64,000 nucleotides of DNA from an uncultured Winogradskyella sp. (lineage in GTDB: Bacteria; Bacteroidota; Bacteroidia; Flavobacteriales; Flavobacteriaceae), in contig CAJXLB010000009.1 in assembly GCA_913055905.1 (NCBI GenBank), positions 25,840 through 89,839 of the forward strand. The letters run 5' to 3'. Positions 51,361 through 59,698 of this stretch are shown here, one piece after another. The position numbers were made by a program, and so were the translations under genes. Below the pieces are notes generated by a model. The model was not told the DNA's origin. It searched no databases and saw only the letters and a list, made by a program, of their open reading frames with translations. The number at the start of each line of letters is the position of its first letter. Within the stretch, counting starts at the first letter, position 1.

Positions 51361-52338
51361 TTAAAGGGTATCTAAATAGGCTTGAATTAAGTCGTAACCT
51401 TCGGTGTGAATAATGGAGGTTCCAATAAGCGGCATACTAAAATCCGGAATATTGGTGCTCATTCTAGCTGAAATATTAAAACGTCTTTCCACTATTTTTG
51501 AATCTGCCAAGCTAGTAGCATAATCTAAATCCAATATGGATAAATCTTCACAGAATCCTCCTGGGATATGACAATGCGCACAATTCACATCAAGGTAAGC
51601 TCTTGCTCTTTCCTCTAGAGGTAACGATGTGTCTTCCCAATCGACAATTGACCCAGCATCATTGGCGCTATCCAAACCTGTGATATAATTGCTATTTATG
51701 AGCACTTGAAGTTGATTGGAGCCGCTAATGTCAAAATTTAAGTTTCTCAATTTTGGACCAATTGGAGTAACGTTATCATAGGAGTTATGGCAAGTGAAAC
51801 AGTCAGTGTTTGAAGGAATTTCATAATCTATAGTTTGCATTGTTCCAGTAGCATCTGTCCAGTTCACTGCAACTGTACTACCATTTAAGTCAAGGACAGC
51901 TTCTGTTTGGTCCTCCGTCCATTTGTAGTCTCCTGTTTGCCAAACACCATTAATTTTTATTAAAAGGCGTGTTTCAATAATTCTACGGCCTAGAGTTAAA
52001 TCACGTTCGTCATTGTTATAATAAAACGTCTTAGCTATAACCGTATTATCTGGAAAAATAGGAAGGCCATCACCATCATATTGCATTTGGCTTCCTTCTG
52101 GTAAGGCGATAATGCGCTGTTTATGCGCATAATCTGTAAAGAGTTCTGTGTTCAATTTGTATTCAAAGGCAGCAGGAGAAATATTCAAGTCACTCAAGTC
52201 ACCTGTAAAAAGATTGAGTTCAGATAAGTTAGGTCTAAATTCAGCAATGACTTGGGGAATAGGATTTGGTGTAATGCTGTCATCATTGCTACAAGCAAGC
52301 GTAGCTAAGACCATAATCAATAAAAAAAAGCGTTTCAT
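51361..52338 (-). CDS. Diheme cytochrome c-like lipoprotein
   Basis: This 325-residue protein begins at the second Met (MKRFFLLIMVLATLAC), where a lipobox ends at Cys16. Two haem-binding CxxCH motifs are visible, CFTCH near residue 180 and CAHCH near residue 257, in the segments NTDCFTCHNSYDNVTPIGPK and YLDVNCAHCHIPGGF. The layout matches the SO_2930-type diheme proteins of unknown role. A haem-lyase system elsewhere would be needed. Confidence 0.82.
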   Translation of the reverse strand: MKRFFLLIMVLATLACSNDDSITPNPIPQVIAEFRPNLSELNLFTGDLSDLNISPAAFEYKLNTELFTDYAHKQRIIALPEGSQMQYDGDGLPIFPDNTVIAKTFYYNNDERDLTLGRRIIETRLLIKINGVWQTGDYKWTEDQTEAVLDLNGSTVAVNWTDATGTMQTIDYEIPSNTDCFTCHNSYDNVTPIGPKLRNLNFDISGSNQLQVLINSNYITGLDSANDAGSIVDWEDTSLPLEERARAYLDVNCAHCHIPGGFCEDLSILDLDYATSLADSKIVERRFNISARMSTNIPDFSMPLIGTSIIHTEGYDLIQAYLDTL

Positions 52339-52493
52339 GCTAAAGAACAATAAAATTTAGTTAGAAGCGTAAAGTACTAAAAATCCTTTTACTAACAACG
52401 AATCTTCAACAAATGACTAAATGAAATCGACAAAATTGCTATCCAGTTAGGTTTTTGTTGCTCTTAACAACTTTTAAATCAAGTTACTGATGG

Positions 52494-54185
52494 CTACATG
52501 GCCTCTACGAAAAGGCCTTCCTCAGTCTTTTCAACTTTAGCTACTTTATTCTTGGTGAGTTCCTTTATCGCTTTATCCCACTTTTTATTGGAAAGCCCAG
52601 CTTCAGCTTTTAGGCTTACCAGTTCTACACGTCCATGCTTTGTTAGAGATGCCAGAATACCTTTAGCATCATCGCTTATAGCCAATGGTTTCTGTTCGGG
52701 CTTCATTTGTGGGAAAAACAAAACTTCCTGGATACTTTGATTGTTGGTTAAGAACATGACCAAACGGTCCATGCCAATACCCATACCAGACGTTGGAGGC
52801 ATCCCATATTCTAAGGCTCTAAGAAAATCGAAATCAATAAATTCCGTGGCTTCATCGTCTCCTTTTTTGGCCAACTGAAGCTGATGCTCAAAACGTTCAC
52901 GTTGATCGATTGGATCATTTAATTCCGAGTAGGCATTAGCTATTTCTTTACCGCAAACCATCAGCTCAAAGCGTTCCGTTAATTCAGGGTTTTCTCGATG
53001 CTCTTTGCAAAGCGGACTCATTTCTTTGGGATAATCGGTGATAAAGGTTGGTTGTATGTAGTTGGGCTCGCATTTTTCGCCAAATATTTCATCAATGAGC
53101 TTGCCTTTGCCCATGGTGTCGTCTACTTCAATACCCATATTTTTGGCTGCTTGCCTAATCTCATCCTCTGACTTTCCTAAGATATCAAAACCGGTAAATT
53201 CCAAGATAGAATCACGCATTGTTATGCGTTTGTAAGGGGCTTTAAAATCTATTTCATGTGCTCCATAAGTAGCTTTTGTAGTGCCGTTAACAGCGATAGC
53301 ACAATGCTCTAAAAGCTTCTCACAAAAATCCATCATCCAGTTATAATCCTTGTAGGCCACATAGATTTCCATGGCTGTAAATTCTGGATTATGGGTGCGA
53401 TCCATACCTTCATTTCTGAAGTTTTTTGAAAATTCATAGACGCCTTCGAAGCCACCAACTATAAGTCGCTTTAGATACAACTCATTGGCAATTCTCATGT
53501 AAAGCGGAATATCTAATGTATTGTGATGCGTTACAAATGGTCTTGCTGCCGCACCACCTGGAATGGGCTGTAAGATTGGAGTTTCTACTTCGAAATATCC
53601 TGCATCATTGAAAAATTGACGCATGGCGTTAAATAGTTTTGTGCGCTTTACAAAAACCTCTTTGACGTGCGGATTAACCGCCAAATCTGCATAGCGTTGC
53701 CTATATCGTAACTCTGGGTCATTAAATTCGTCATAAACGTTACCCTCACTATCCGTTTTAGGCAATGGTAAAGGTCTTAAGGCTTTGCTCAATAATGTAA
53801 ATTCTTTGACCATAACGGTTTTTTCACCCACTTTGGTGGTGAAAAGCACACCTTTAATGCCTATAAAATCGCCAATGTCAAGTAGCTTTTTATAAATGGT
53901 GTTGTATTGGGTTTTGTCCTCACCTGGGCAAATTTCGTCTCTGTTAAAATAGACCTGTATACGTCCTTCACTGTCTTGAAGTTCAGCAAAACTGGCATTT
54001 CCTTGAATTCTTCTAGACATTAAGCGTCCAGCGATAACAACTTCCTTACCGTCTGCATATTCAGCCTTGATTTTTTTCGTGGTATGATCTACTGGAAATA
54101 AATCAGCTGGGTAGGGATTAATGCCTAGTTCCCTTAATTTTTCTAATTTCTCGCGTCTTACGATTTCTTGTTCTGACAGTTGCAT
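52494..54185 (-). CDS. lysS: Lysine-tRNA ligase (class II)
   Basis: This 563-residue class II synthetase has an OB-fold anticodon domain (VVIAGRLMSRRIQGNASFAE, about residues 50-150). The catalytic motifs follow: motif 2 FRNEGMDRTHNPEFT and motif 3 GMGIGMDRLVMFL. A C-terminal extension of about 70 residues (after PQMKPEQKPLAI) looks like a small winged-helix-type addition common in Flavobacteriia. A good promoter precedes it on the minus strand. Confidence 0.95.
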   Translation of the reverse strand: MQLSEQEIVRREKLEKLRELGINPYPADLFPVDHTTKKIKAEYADGKEVVIAGRLMSRRIQGNASFAELQDSEGRIQVYFNRDEICPGEDKTQYNTIYKKLLDIGDFIGIKGVLFTTKVGEKTVMVKEFTLLSKALRPLPLPKTDSEGNVYDEFNDPELRYRQRYADLAVNPHVKEVFVKRTKLFNAMRQFFNDAGYFEVETPILQPIPGGAAARPFVTHHNTLDIPLYMRIANELYLKRLIVGGFEGVYEFSKNFRNEGMDRTHNPEFTAMEIYVAYKDYNWMMDFCEKLLEHCAIAVNGTTKATYGAHEIDFKAPYKRITMRDSILEFTGFDILGKSEDEIRQAAKNMGIEVDDTMGKGKLIDEIFGEKCEPNYIQPTFITDYPKEMSPLCKEHRENPELTERFELMVCGKEIANAYSELNDPIDQRERFEHQLQLAKKGDDEATEFIDFDFLRALEYGMPPTSGMGIGMDRLVMFLTNNQSIQEVLFFPQMKPEQKPLAISDDAKGILASLTKHGRVELVSLKAEAGLSNKKWDKAIKELTKNKVAKVEKTEEGLFVEAM

Positions 54186-54205
54186 GCCCTTATTTTTTTG
54201 AATTG

Positions 54206-54232
54206 CAAAATTACATTATTTCAATAAAACAA
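54206..54232 (-). promoter_or_regulatory. Promoter of lysS
   Basis: On the minus strand TTG (54232-54230) and TAATTTTG (54213-54206) are separated by 16 bp, close to the flavobacterial -33/-7 pattern. The box is about 20 nt from the ATG. Confidence 0.6.
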
Positions 54233-54394
54233 TAAATCCTCTCAAAAAAGAAAGACGAGTTATTCGAAAGTTTTAATTTGAAATATTATGCCTTATGGAT
54301 GGAAGTCATAAAAGTTTGAGATATAAAGCTTGTAATTGTAACTTTTTTCGGGAAATAATGTCTTATAATTACATCACAATCGAAAAACAAGTTA

Positions 54395-54553
54395 ATGAGT
54401 ATTTGGCGCGTCTTAATATCAATAATTTGCCCACCTTTGGCTGTCTTTGACAAAGGTTGTGGCTCAATTTTAATTACATTTTTGCTGTGGCTCTGTGGTT
54501 GGGTGCCTGGTGTCATTGCTGCTTTGGTTATTTTAAATAATCCTGACCGATAA
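54395..54553 (+). CDS. Pmp3/YqaE-family small membrane protein
   Basis: This 52-residue protein starts MSIWRVLISIICPPLAVFDK and continues with GCGSILITFLLWLCGW and VPGVIAALVILNN. The two hydrophobic helices and the PPLAVF and GWVPGVIAAL motifs are those of the Pmp3 (UPF0057) proteolipid family, linked to membrane potential and stress tolerance. It was found by reading the plus strand; an overlapping minus-strand frame has no such pattern. The stop is 17 nt before lipB. Confidence 0.85.
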   Translation: MSIWRVLISIICPPLAVFDKGCGSILITFLLWLCGWVPGVIAALVILNNPDR

Positions 54554-54558
54554 ATCCG

Positions 54559-54566
54559 TAACTTTG
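54559..54566 (+). promoter_or_regulatory. -7 box directly before lipB
   Basis: TAACTTTG fits TAnnTTTG and ends only 4 nt before the lipB ATG at 54571, so a transcript from it would be leaderless. Read-through from the Pmp3 gene is an alternative. Confidence 0.45.
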
Positions 54567-54570
54567 CGGC

Positions 54571-55269
54571 ATGAATAAAAGTGTTCGAGTCGAGGATTTA
54601 GGGCGTAAAGATTTTAAGGCAACTTGGGACTATCAAGAGCAGCTCTTCAAGGCTATTTTAGATACTAAAATTAAGAACAGGAGAGAAGAAGCTGTTTTGG
54701 AGACCGATAACCATTTCCTATTTGTAGAGCATCCTCATGTATATACGCTAGGTAAAAGTGGCGACATCTCTAATTTACTATTATCGGAAGATGAATTAGC
54801 CAAAAAGGATGCTACATTCTATAAAATCAATAGAGGAGGCGATATAACCTACCACGGTCCAGGACAAATTGTTGGCTATCCCATTCTAGATTTAGATAAT
54901 TTCTTTACGGATATTCATAAATATTTAAGGTTACTTGAGGAAGTCATCATTCTAACCTTAGCAGAATACGGCCTAAAATCGGAGCGTAGTGCTGGTGAAA
55001 CAGGAGTTTGGTTGGATGTAGGCACACCATTTGCACGAAAAATATGCGCTATGGGCGTAAGAGCTAGTCGCTGGGTAACCATGCACGGTTTTGCCTTAAA
55101 TGCTAATGCCGATTTAGGTTATTTTGACAATATCATCCCTTGTGGAATTAGAGGGAAAGCCGTGACTTCTATGAATGTGGAGCTCGGTGTTGAGAAGGTC
55201 GATGAGAATGAAGTAAAAGCCAAGCTTTTAAAACATTTTTCTGCCTTGTTTGAAGCGCAGTTAATCTAA
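54571..55269 (+). CDS. lipB: Octanoyl-[acyl-carrier-protein]:protein N-octanoyltransferase
   Basis: LipB moves the octanoyl group from acyl carrier protein to lipoyl domains, the first step of lipoate assembly. The 232-residue protein has INRGGDITYHGPGQIVGYPI, KICAMGVRASRWVTMHGFAL with the catalytic Lys, and IIPCGIRGKAVTSM with the catalytic Cys. It would serve E2 proteins such as the one at 35047. Its 3' end overlaps the convergent gene by 4 bp. Confidence 0.95.
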   Translation: MNKSVRVEDLGRKDFKATWDYQEQLFKAILDTKIKNRREEAVLETDNHFLFVEHPHVYTLGKSGDISNLLLSEDELAKKDATFYKINRGGDITYHGPGQIVGYPILDLDNFFTDIHKYLRLLEEVIILTLAEYGLKSERSAGETGVWLDVGTPFARKICAMGVRASRWVTMHGFALNANADLGYFDNIIPCGIRGKAVTSMNVELGVEKVDENEVKAKLLKHFSALFEAQLI

Positions 55270-56315
55270 CTTTCGGCATTAAAATACACCTTGTAGAAGT
55301 GCATCTTCTTTTCTTCATCAAACCCTCTTTCCAGATATTCTGCGGAAGCGTCAGGAGCATCAACATCCAGTTTTATTTGAATGTTGGTGTCTAGTTTTAT
55401 TTCAGTTTTAATTTTTTGCTTTTGTTTTTTTAAGACGCGTTCTGAGACATCAAATTGATTTCTGATGAGGACCTTATTTTCGCTCTCATAAGCCTTTTTA
55501 TAATCCTCAAAAAGAGCTAGATGGTCTTCATCTTCAAAAACGTCTTCTTTGAAGTTTTCTAAATTTACAATCTCATTTTCCTTAAAATAGTCTACGGTTT
55601 TTGCTAAAAAATTACTTTGCTCCTGTCCTCCGAAGGTAGGTTTAAGGATTTCTTTTGAAAACTCCCTACACAATTCGATACAGTTTTTGGTGTGCTGGTT
55701 AGAGTCATCGGGATATTTTATGTTCAAAAACCGCTTAATCCAATACTGGGCGTCATAAGCATTATTATCTACACTCAGAACAATTTTTCCCTCAGCATCT
55801 CCAGTATTGAGGATTAGGCAGCCTTTGTCTACTTTCTTGGCTTGGATGCCTTTTTGAACCAGCATATCATAAGAATTGTTCTCTAGAAAGGTTTGAAAGA
55901 ATGGTGTTTTATTTTCAATTTTATAGATACCTATGGCATCCGTAAAAAAATCTTCATATTGAATGCCTTCGAAATAACATATTAGAACATCACCTGTTTT
56001 TATTTGTGCCGAATTGCTTTGCTCGTACAAGTGGGTTAGGATGTGTTTAGAGACTTCTATAAAATCACCCTCACCTTTAAAAAGTTGCTCACTGTAAGTA
56101 TTTATTTCGTTAAGTCCAACATCGCTGTGGTGATGAAAACGGTAGCTTTCAGCAACACTGAGAAACGGTTTTAGAAGATAGGGTAACAGAAGGTTGTAGG
56201 TTTCTTCGTCAAAATCTACTGTGGTATTGGAAAAGGCATTTTTGGTATCGTTAAACTTGTTGCCAACCTTGTGGATAATGCAACTTTTAATGGATGCTTT
56301 TTGTCGTTTTATCAT
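55266..56315 (-). CDS. Nucleoid-associated protein, NdpA-like
   Basis: This 349-residue protein matches the YejK/NdpA-type family: SIKSCIIHKVGNKFND at the start, LLPYLLKPFLSVAESYRFHH, the QIKTGDVLICYFEGIQYEDF region and a C-terminal acidic beta region. It has no helix-turn-helix or membrane segment. Relatives bind the nucleoid; their exact role is unclear. It is transcribed alone, convergent with lipB. Confidence 0.85.
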   Translation of the reverse strand: MIKRQKASIKSCIIHKVGNKFNDTKNAFSNTTVDFDEETYNLLLPYLLKPFLSVAESYRFHHHSDVGLNEINTYSEQLFKGEGDFIEVSKHILTHLYEQSNSAQIKTGDVLICYFEGIQYEDFFTDAIGIYKIENKTPFFQTFLENNSYDMLVQKGIQAKKVDKGCLILNTGDAEGKIVLSVDNNAYDAQYWIKRFLNIKYPDDSNQHTKNCIELCREFSKEILKPTFGGQEQSNFLAKTVDYFKENEIVNLENFKEDVFEDEDHLALFEDYKKAYESENKVLIRNQFDVSERVLKKQKQKIKTEIKLDTNIQIKLDVDAPDASAEYLERGFDEEKKMHFYKVYFNAES

Positions 56316-56410
56316 TGTGATATTAGTCTACTTTGAAGACGCTAAGAATGTTATAAACTTAAGGCGAATGTCATTTTGCAATACTACAAAACCATAGCTT
56401 TAAAACTAAA

Positions 56411-56437
56411 AAAACGCCAAATTTAATTTGGCGTTTT
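56411..56437. terminator. Hairpin terminator upstream of the NdpA-like gene
   Basis: AAAACGCCAAAT and ATTTGGCGTTTT form a 12-base stem around TTA. It lies 30 nt from the stop of the OmpA-family gene and serves that minus-strand transcript. Confidence 0.85.
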
Positions 56438-56467
56438 CAGACTCGGGGACTTGAGATTTGGTTATCG

Positions 56468-58009
56468 TTATAGTTTTACAAATTCTACACGTCGGTTTTG
56501 TGCTTTTCCATCTGGAGTATTATTGTCGCCAACAGGTTCTGTTTCTCCTTTACCGTCCGTGGTTAAGCGGTCTTCTGAAATTCCATACAGGTTTACCAAA
56601 GCATTTTTTACCGCTTCAGCTCTAGCTTTAGACAATTTAAGGTTGGCGTCCTCTGAACCATCCGAATCCGTGTGCCCGATAATATTGAGCTTCATGGAAG
56701 TATCCTGCATTAAAACCTGTGATATTTGACGGACGATGCCAAGCGATTGTGGTTGTATATTCGCTGAGCCAGATTTGAAGAGGATTCCGTTGGTGGAAAT
56801 TTTCCCTTCAGAAAGAAGTTTACGCCGCAGATCCTCGCCACCTTCAGCAATTTTTATATTGCTTATAAATACGCGTTCCTCCTGGTCTTTTAAGCCGTAG
56901 GCATGAAATTTTACATAATTGAGGACATCAAGTTCTTCTATAAATCTTGGGATATCAACGTATTTTGTTTCATTGACCCAAAGTCGAAACCTCTGCTTCG
57001 TAACGGAGATGGCTACGTGAGGCTGATTTTGAAGCGCATTTCTAATATCAGCTTTTAGACCCGAATTGATCATGCCCGATTTACCGTTAAAATAATTCTT
57101 TGCACGAATTTCGTAAGCTCTACTTTGCCCGAGTGGTAAGGCAACACTAGCGAAATGTGAAGACCCATCGTTAAATTCATTGTTGTCGCTAAGAATGACG
57201 ACAAGTCGAGTACCAGAGGAAGTGCCTCTGGATAAGCCTGAGGTGAGTACATCAAACTCTATGGAGTAATCTTGTGGTAAATTGCTAATATCTGGTATGA
57301 CATAAAGTCTATATCCAGCTTTTAGTTCGTACCAATTGCCATCAACTTTGTTGAGTCTCACGATGGCGCCAGAGCCATTGGTATTCCATCGGCTTGGCAG
57401 GTCACCGATAAAATCCTGGGAGAAATCGTCATAAAACAAGGTTTTGTCTCCAGGCACAAAATCGTACCTGCTGTAGACTTCCAAACCGTCCGAAACATTA
57501 GTGGGTACTTCTGTAATGTCATCACTAGACTCCACATCCTTGTCATTTGTTTCGTCATTCGCTTCTGCATCAGAAACTTCTTCAGTTTCACTATCTTCTT
57601 CGGTGTTCCGTTCGCGTTCGCCTAAGAGTAATTCCTTGGACGTTTTTATACTGTATTTCAAGGCATTCTTTGCGCGATTCACTTGTAACGTTGCTTTACC
57701 TTGTTTGAGTAGCCCAACGCCATCCAAATCATTGATAATATCTGGAGCGCTATCGCTTAGCGAAGACAATTCCTCTAGAGCCTCCTCTAAAACATCTATA
57801 TCATCATCGTCGAGAGGTGTGCCTGCTGCGGCATAACCATCGTATTTATAAACCTTGTCATATAGGTCGAAGGACTCTTGTACAAAATTATCTACACTAG
57901 TAATGCCAACGCGACTTCTAGGCCGTTTTATTTTTTTGGTTTGAGCTTCAATTGTTGGGTTAACAAAAAGTAAGGTACAAACGGTGAGGGAGATTTTAAT
58001 TAAATTCAT
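56468..58009 (-). CDS. OmpA-family outer-membrane/peptidoglycan-binding protein
   Basis: This 513-residue protein has a signal peptide (TLLFVNPTIEAQ), an acidic helical region at residues 60-170 (EALEELSSLSDSAP, then long Glu/Asp runs), a jelly-roll-like domain at about 180-400 (YDFVPGDKTLFYDDFSQD) and a C-terminal OmpA domain (about 405-513). The last contains LNIIGHTDSDGSEDANLKLS and SKARAEAVKNAL with the usual Asp and Arg for diaminopimelate binding. It probably links the outer membrane to peptidoglycan. Confidence 0.9.
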   Translation of the reverse strand: MNLIKISLTVCTLLFVNPTIEAQTKKIKRPRSRVGITSVDNFVQESFDLYDKVYKYDGYAAAGTPLDDDDIDVLEEALEELSSLSDSAPDIINDLDGVGLLKQGKATLQVNRAKNALKYSIKTSKELLLGERERNTEEDSETEEVSDAEANDETNDKDVESSDDITEVPTNVSDGLEVYSRYDFVPGDKTLFYDDFSQDFIGDLPSRWNTNGSGAIVRLNKVDGNWYELKAGYRLYVIPDISNLPQDYSIEFDVLTSGLSRGTSSGTRLVVILSDNNEFNDGSSHFASVALPLGQSRAYEIRAKNYFNGKSGMINSGLKADIRNALQNQPHVAISVTKQRFRLWVNETKYVDIPRFIEELDVLNYVKFHAYGLKDQEERVFISNIKIAEGGEDLRRKLLSEGKISTNGILFKSGSANIQPQSLGIVRQISQVLMQDTSMKLNIIGHTDSDGSEDANLKLSKARAEAVKNALVNLYGISEDRLTTDGKGETEPVGDNNTPDGKAQNRRVEFVKL

Positions 58010-58210
58010 TTTAAGTCATTGATTAATAGCTTTCTAAAATTAAGAATAACTATTGACACTAAAAAATGAAATTTAAATTTGGAACTTTTTCAGATTTAGA
58101 AGCTATGCTGCTATATCCTAGTTCTTCAATTGATAAACTTTTTTTCTTGGTATAAAAATTCCAAGAAATAAAAACCTTTCAGCCTTTGCTGTAAACAGAA
58201 ACTGACTTTA

Positions 58211-59443
58211 TTAAAGTATCCTGTAGGAGAGTATAAGAGAAACAATTGAATAATCGGTACTATAATCATTAAAGGAGGTCAGTATATCTTGCGCCGTTTG
58301 GTAATTTACTTCAAAACCAAATTTATTATACATCAATCCTAATCCAATATGAAGAGGTACGCTACTACTGAATTCATCGGAAAAGTCAGTACTTGTTATT
58401 CCGGTTATCTCAAGTTCTTGTTTAAGCCATAAATCAAATGAGAACCCACCAGAAAGAAATAAAGTAAAATCATCATTAAGATACATATAATAGCGAACAG
58501 CAGATAATAATTTAATACTACTAAAATCTGCTTCGGCTAAAATAATTCTTTCGATGGGAGATCCAGGAGATGCGTTTTGTTCTTGGGTAGCAGAGTAACT
58601 ATGAAATGTCGGTTCAACAGTAAAAGACCATTTGTTATTATTAAAAGGCAACATAAACTCTAATTGTGCACCAAATCTAAAATTTGTTGTAGGATCAATT
58701 GAAACACTGTTATTTAAAATAGAAGAAGGATTTAAATCGTTGATATCAAGATTATTAAAACTTAACCCAGGTCTTAAGTAAAGCCTAAACCAATCTTCAG
58801 ACTTAGCTTTGGTATAGACAATGGATTCGGGATTTAAAGAAGTAAAAAACTTTGTTAGGCTTCTACTATTATATTCGATTTTACGTAGTTCTTTTAAGGA
58901 TATTTTAGACGGATCAATGAGTTGATATAACTGAGTTCTAAAATCATTGTTGTATAGAATATCTCTACCGTTATTACTATAAATTTTACTTACTAGAGGA
59001 TTAATTGATGGTTCACCATTTTTACTATAGAAATATTTTCTTGTCTTGTCATCTTTATATTCAAAAAGATTGTAAGCTCCCTCTAATAAAGTTTTTAGAA
59101 AAACCGTTCTCTTCTCGTATTCTGGCTCACGACTAGGTGAAATATTATTAGCTGTTGTACTAGATACATCCAAATCAATATCAGCTCGCAAATATTTAAA
59201 TAGACCTAAAGCACCAAACTCCTTAGCCTCATTGATGCTAATGCTTTCAACTGTTCCATCTTCTGTTGCTTTAAAACTAAAGCTGGTAGGATTCCTGTTC
59301 CAATCTGTATTTTTTATTAGGCCTGTCCTTTTGCTGTTGGCATTGTTGATGTAATAGGCTTCGACGTAAGTTGTTTGTCCAAAACAAAATGTTGAAATTA
59401 ATAGCGACCAGACGATAGTATAAAAGCGGATGGATAAATTCAT
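58211..59443 (-). CDS. Outer-membrane beta-barrel protein of unknown function
   Basis: This 410-residue protein has a signal peptide (ISTFCFGQ, about residue 22). An N-terminal region of about 150 residues (YVEAYYINNANSKRTGLIKN) resembles domains found before porin-like barrels in Bacteroidota. The second half has alternating hydrophobic strands and ends LSLILSYRIL with a C-terminal hydrophobic residue, as expected of a small PorT/OmpW-size barrel. No ligand or system can be named. Confidence 0.7.
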   Translation of the reverse strand: MNLSIRFYTIVWSLLISTFCFGQTTYVEAYYINNANSKRTGLIKNTDWNRNPTSFSFKATEDGTVESISINEAKEFGALGLFKYLRADIDLDVSSTTANNISPSREPEYEKRTVFLKTLLEGAYNLFEYKDDKTRKYFYSKNGEPSINPLVSKIYSNNGRDILYNNDFRTQLYQLIDPSKISLKELRKIEYNSRSLTKFFTSLNPESIVYTKAKSEDWFRLYLRPGLSFNNLDINDLNPSSILNNSVSIDPTTNFRFGAQLEFMLPFNNNKWSFTVEPTFHSYSATQEQNASPGSPIERIILAEADFSSIKLLSAVRYYMYLNDDFTLFLSGGFSFDLWLKQELEITGITSTDFSDEFSSSVPLHIGLGLMYNKFGFEVNYQTAQDILTSFNDYSTDYSIVSLILSYRIL

Positions 59444-59698
59444 TTATAGAATAATTTAGTGTCGGGAAAAGTACAACAAAGTCTATAAAAATAAAAGTAT
59501 TTTCCTATATAATTGTTTTTCTACTAATATATCTATTATTTAATTACACTAAATAGTATTGTATACAAAATCAGTAGGTTGTAATTATATTGTGAAAGGA
59601 TATTGATTAAAAGTATCTATACAACTATAGTATTTTCTTTACAATTTTATGATAGAACTAGATATAAATAAAACAGGTGTTTTTAAGCAGTATTAGGT

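Noticed and set aside
54286-54516. Open frame of 76 codons on the minus strand before lipB
   Set aside because: It overlaps the plus-strand Pmp3-family gene, whose protein pattern is convincing; the minus-strand frame has none.
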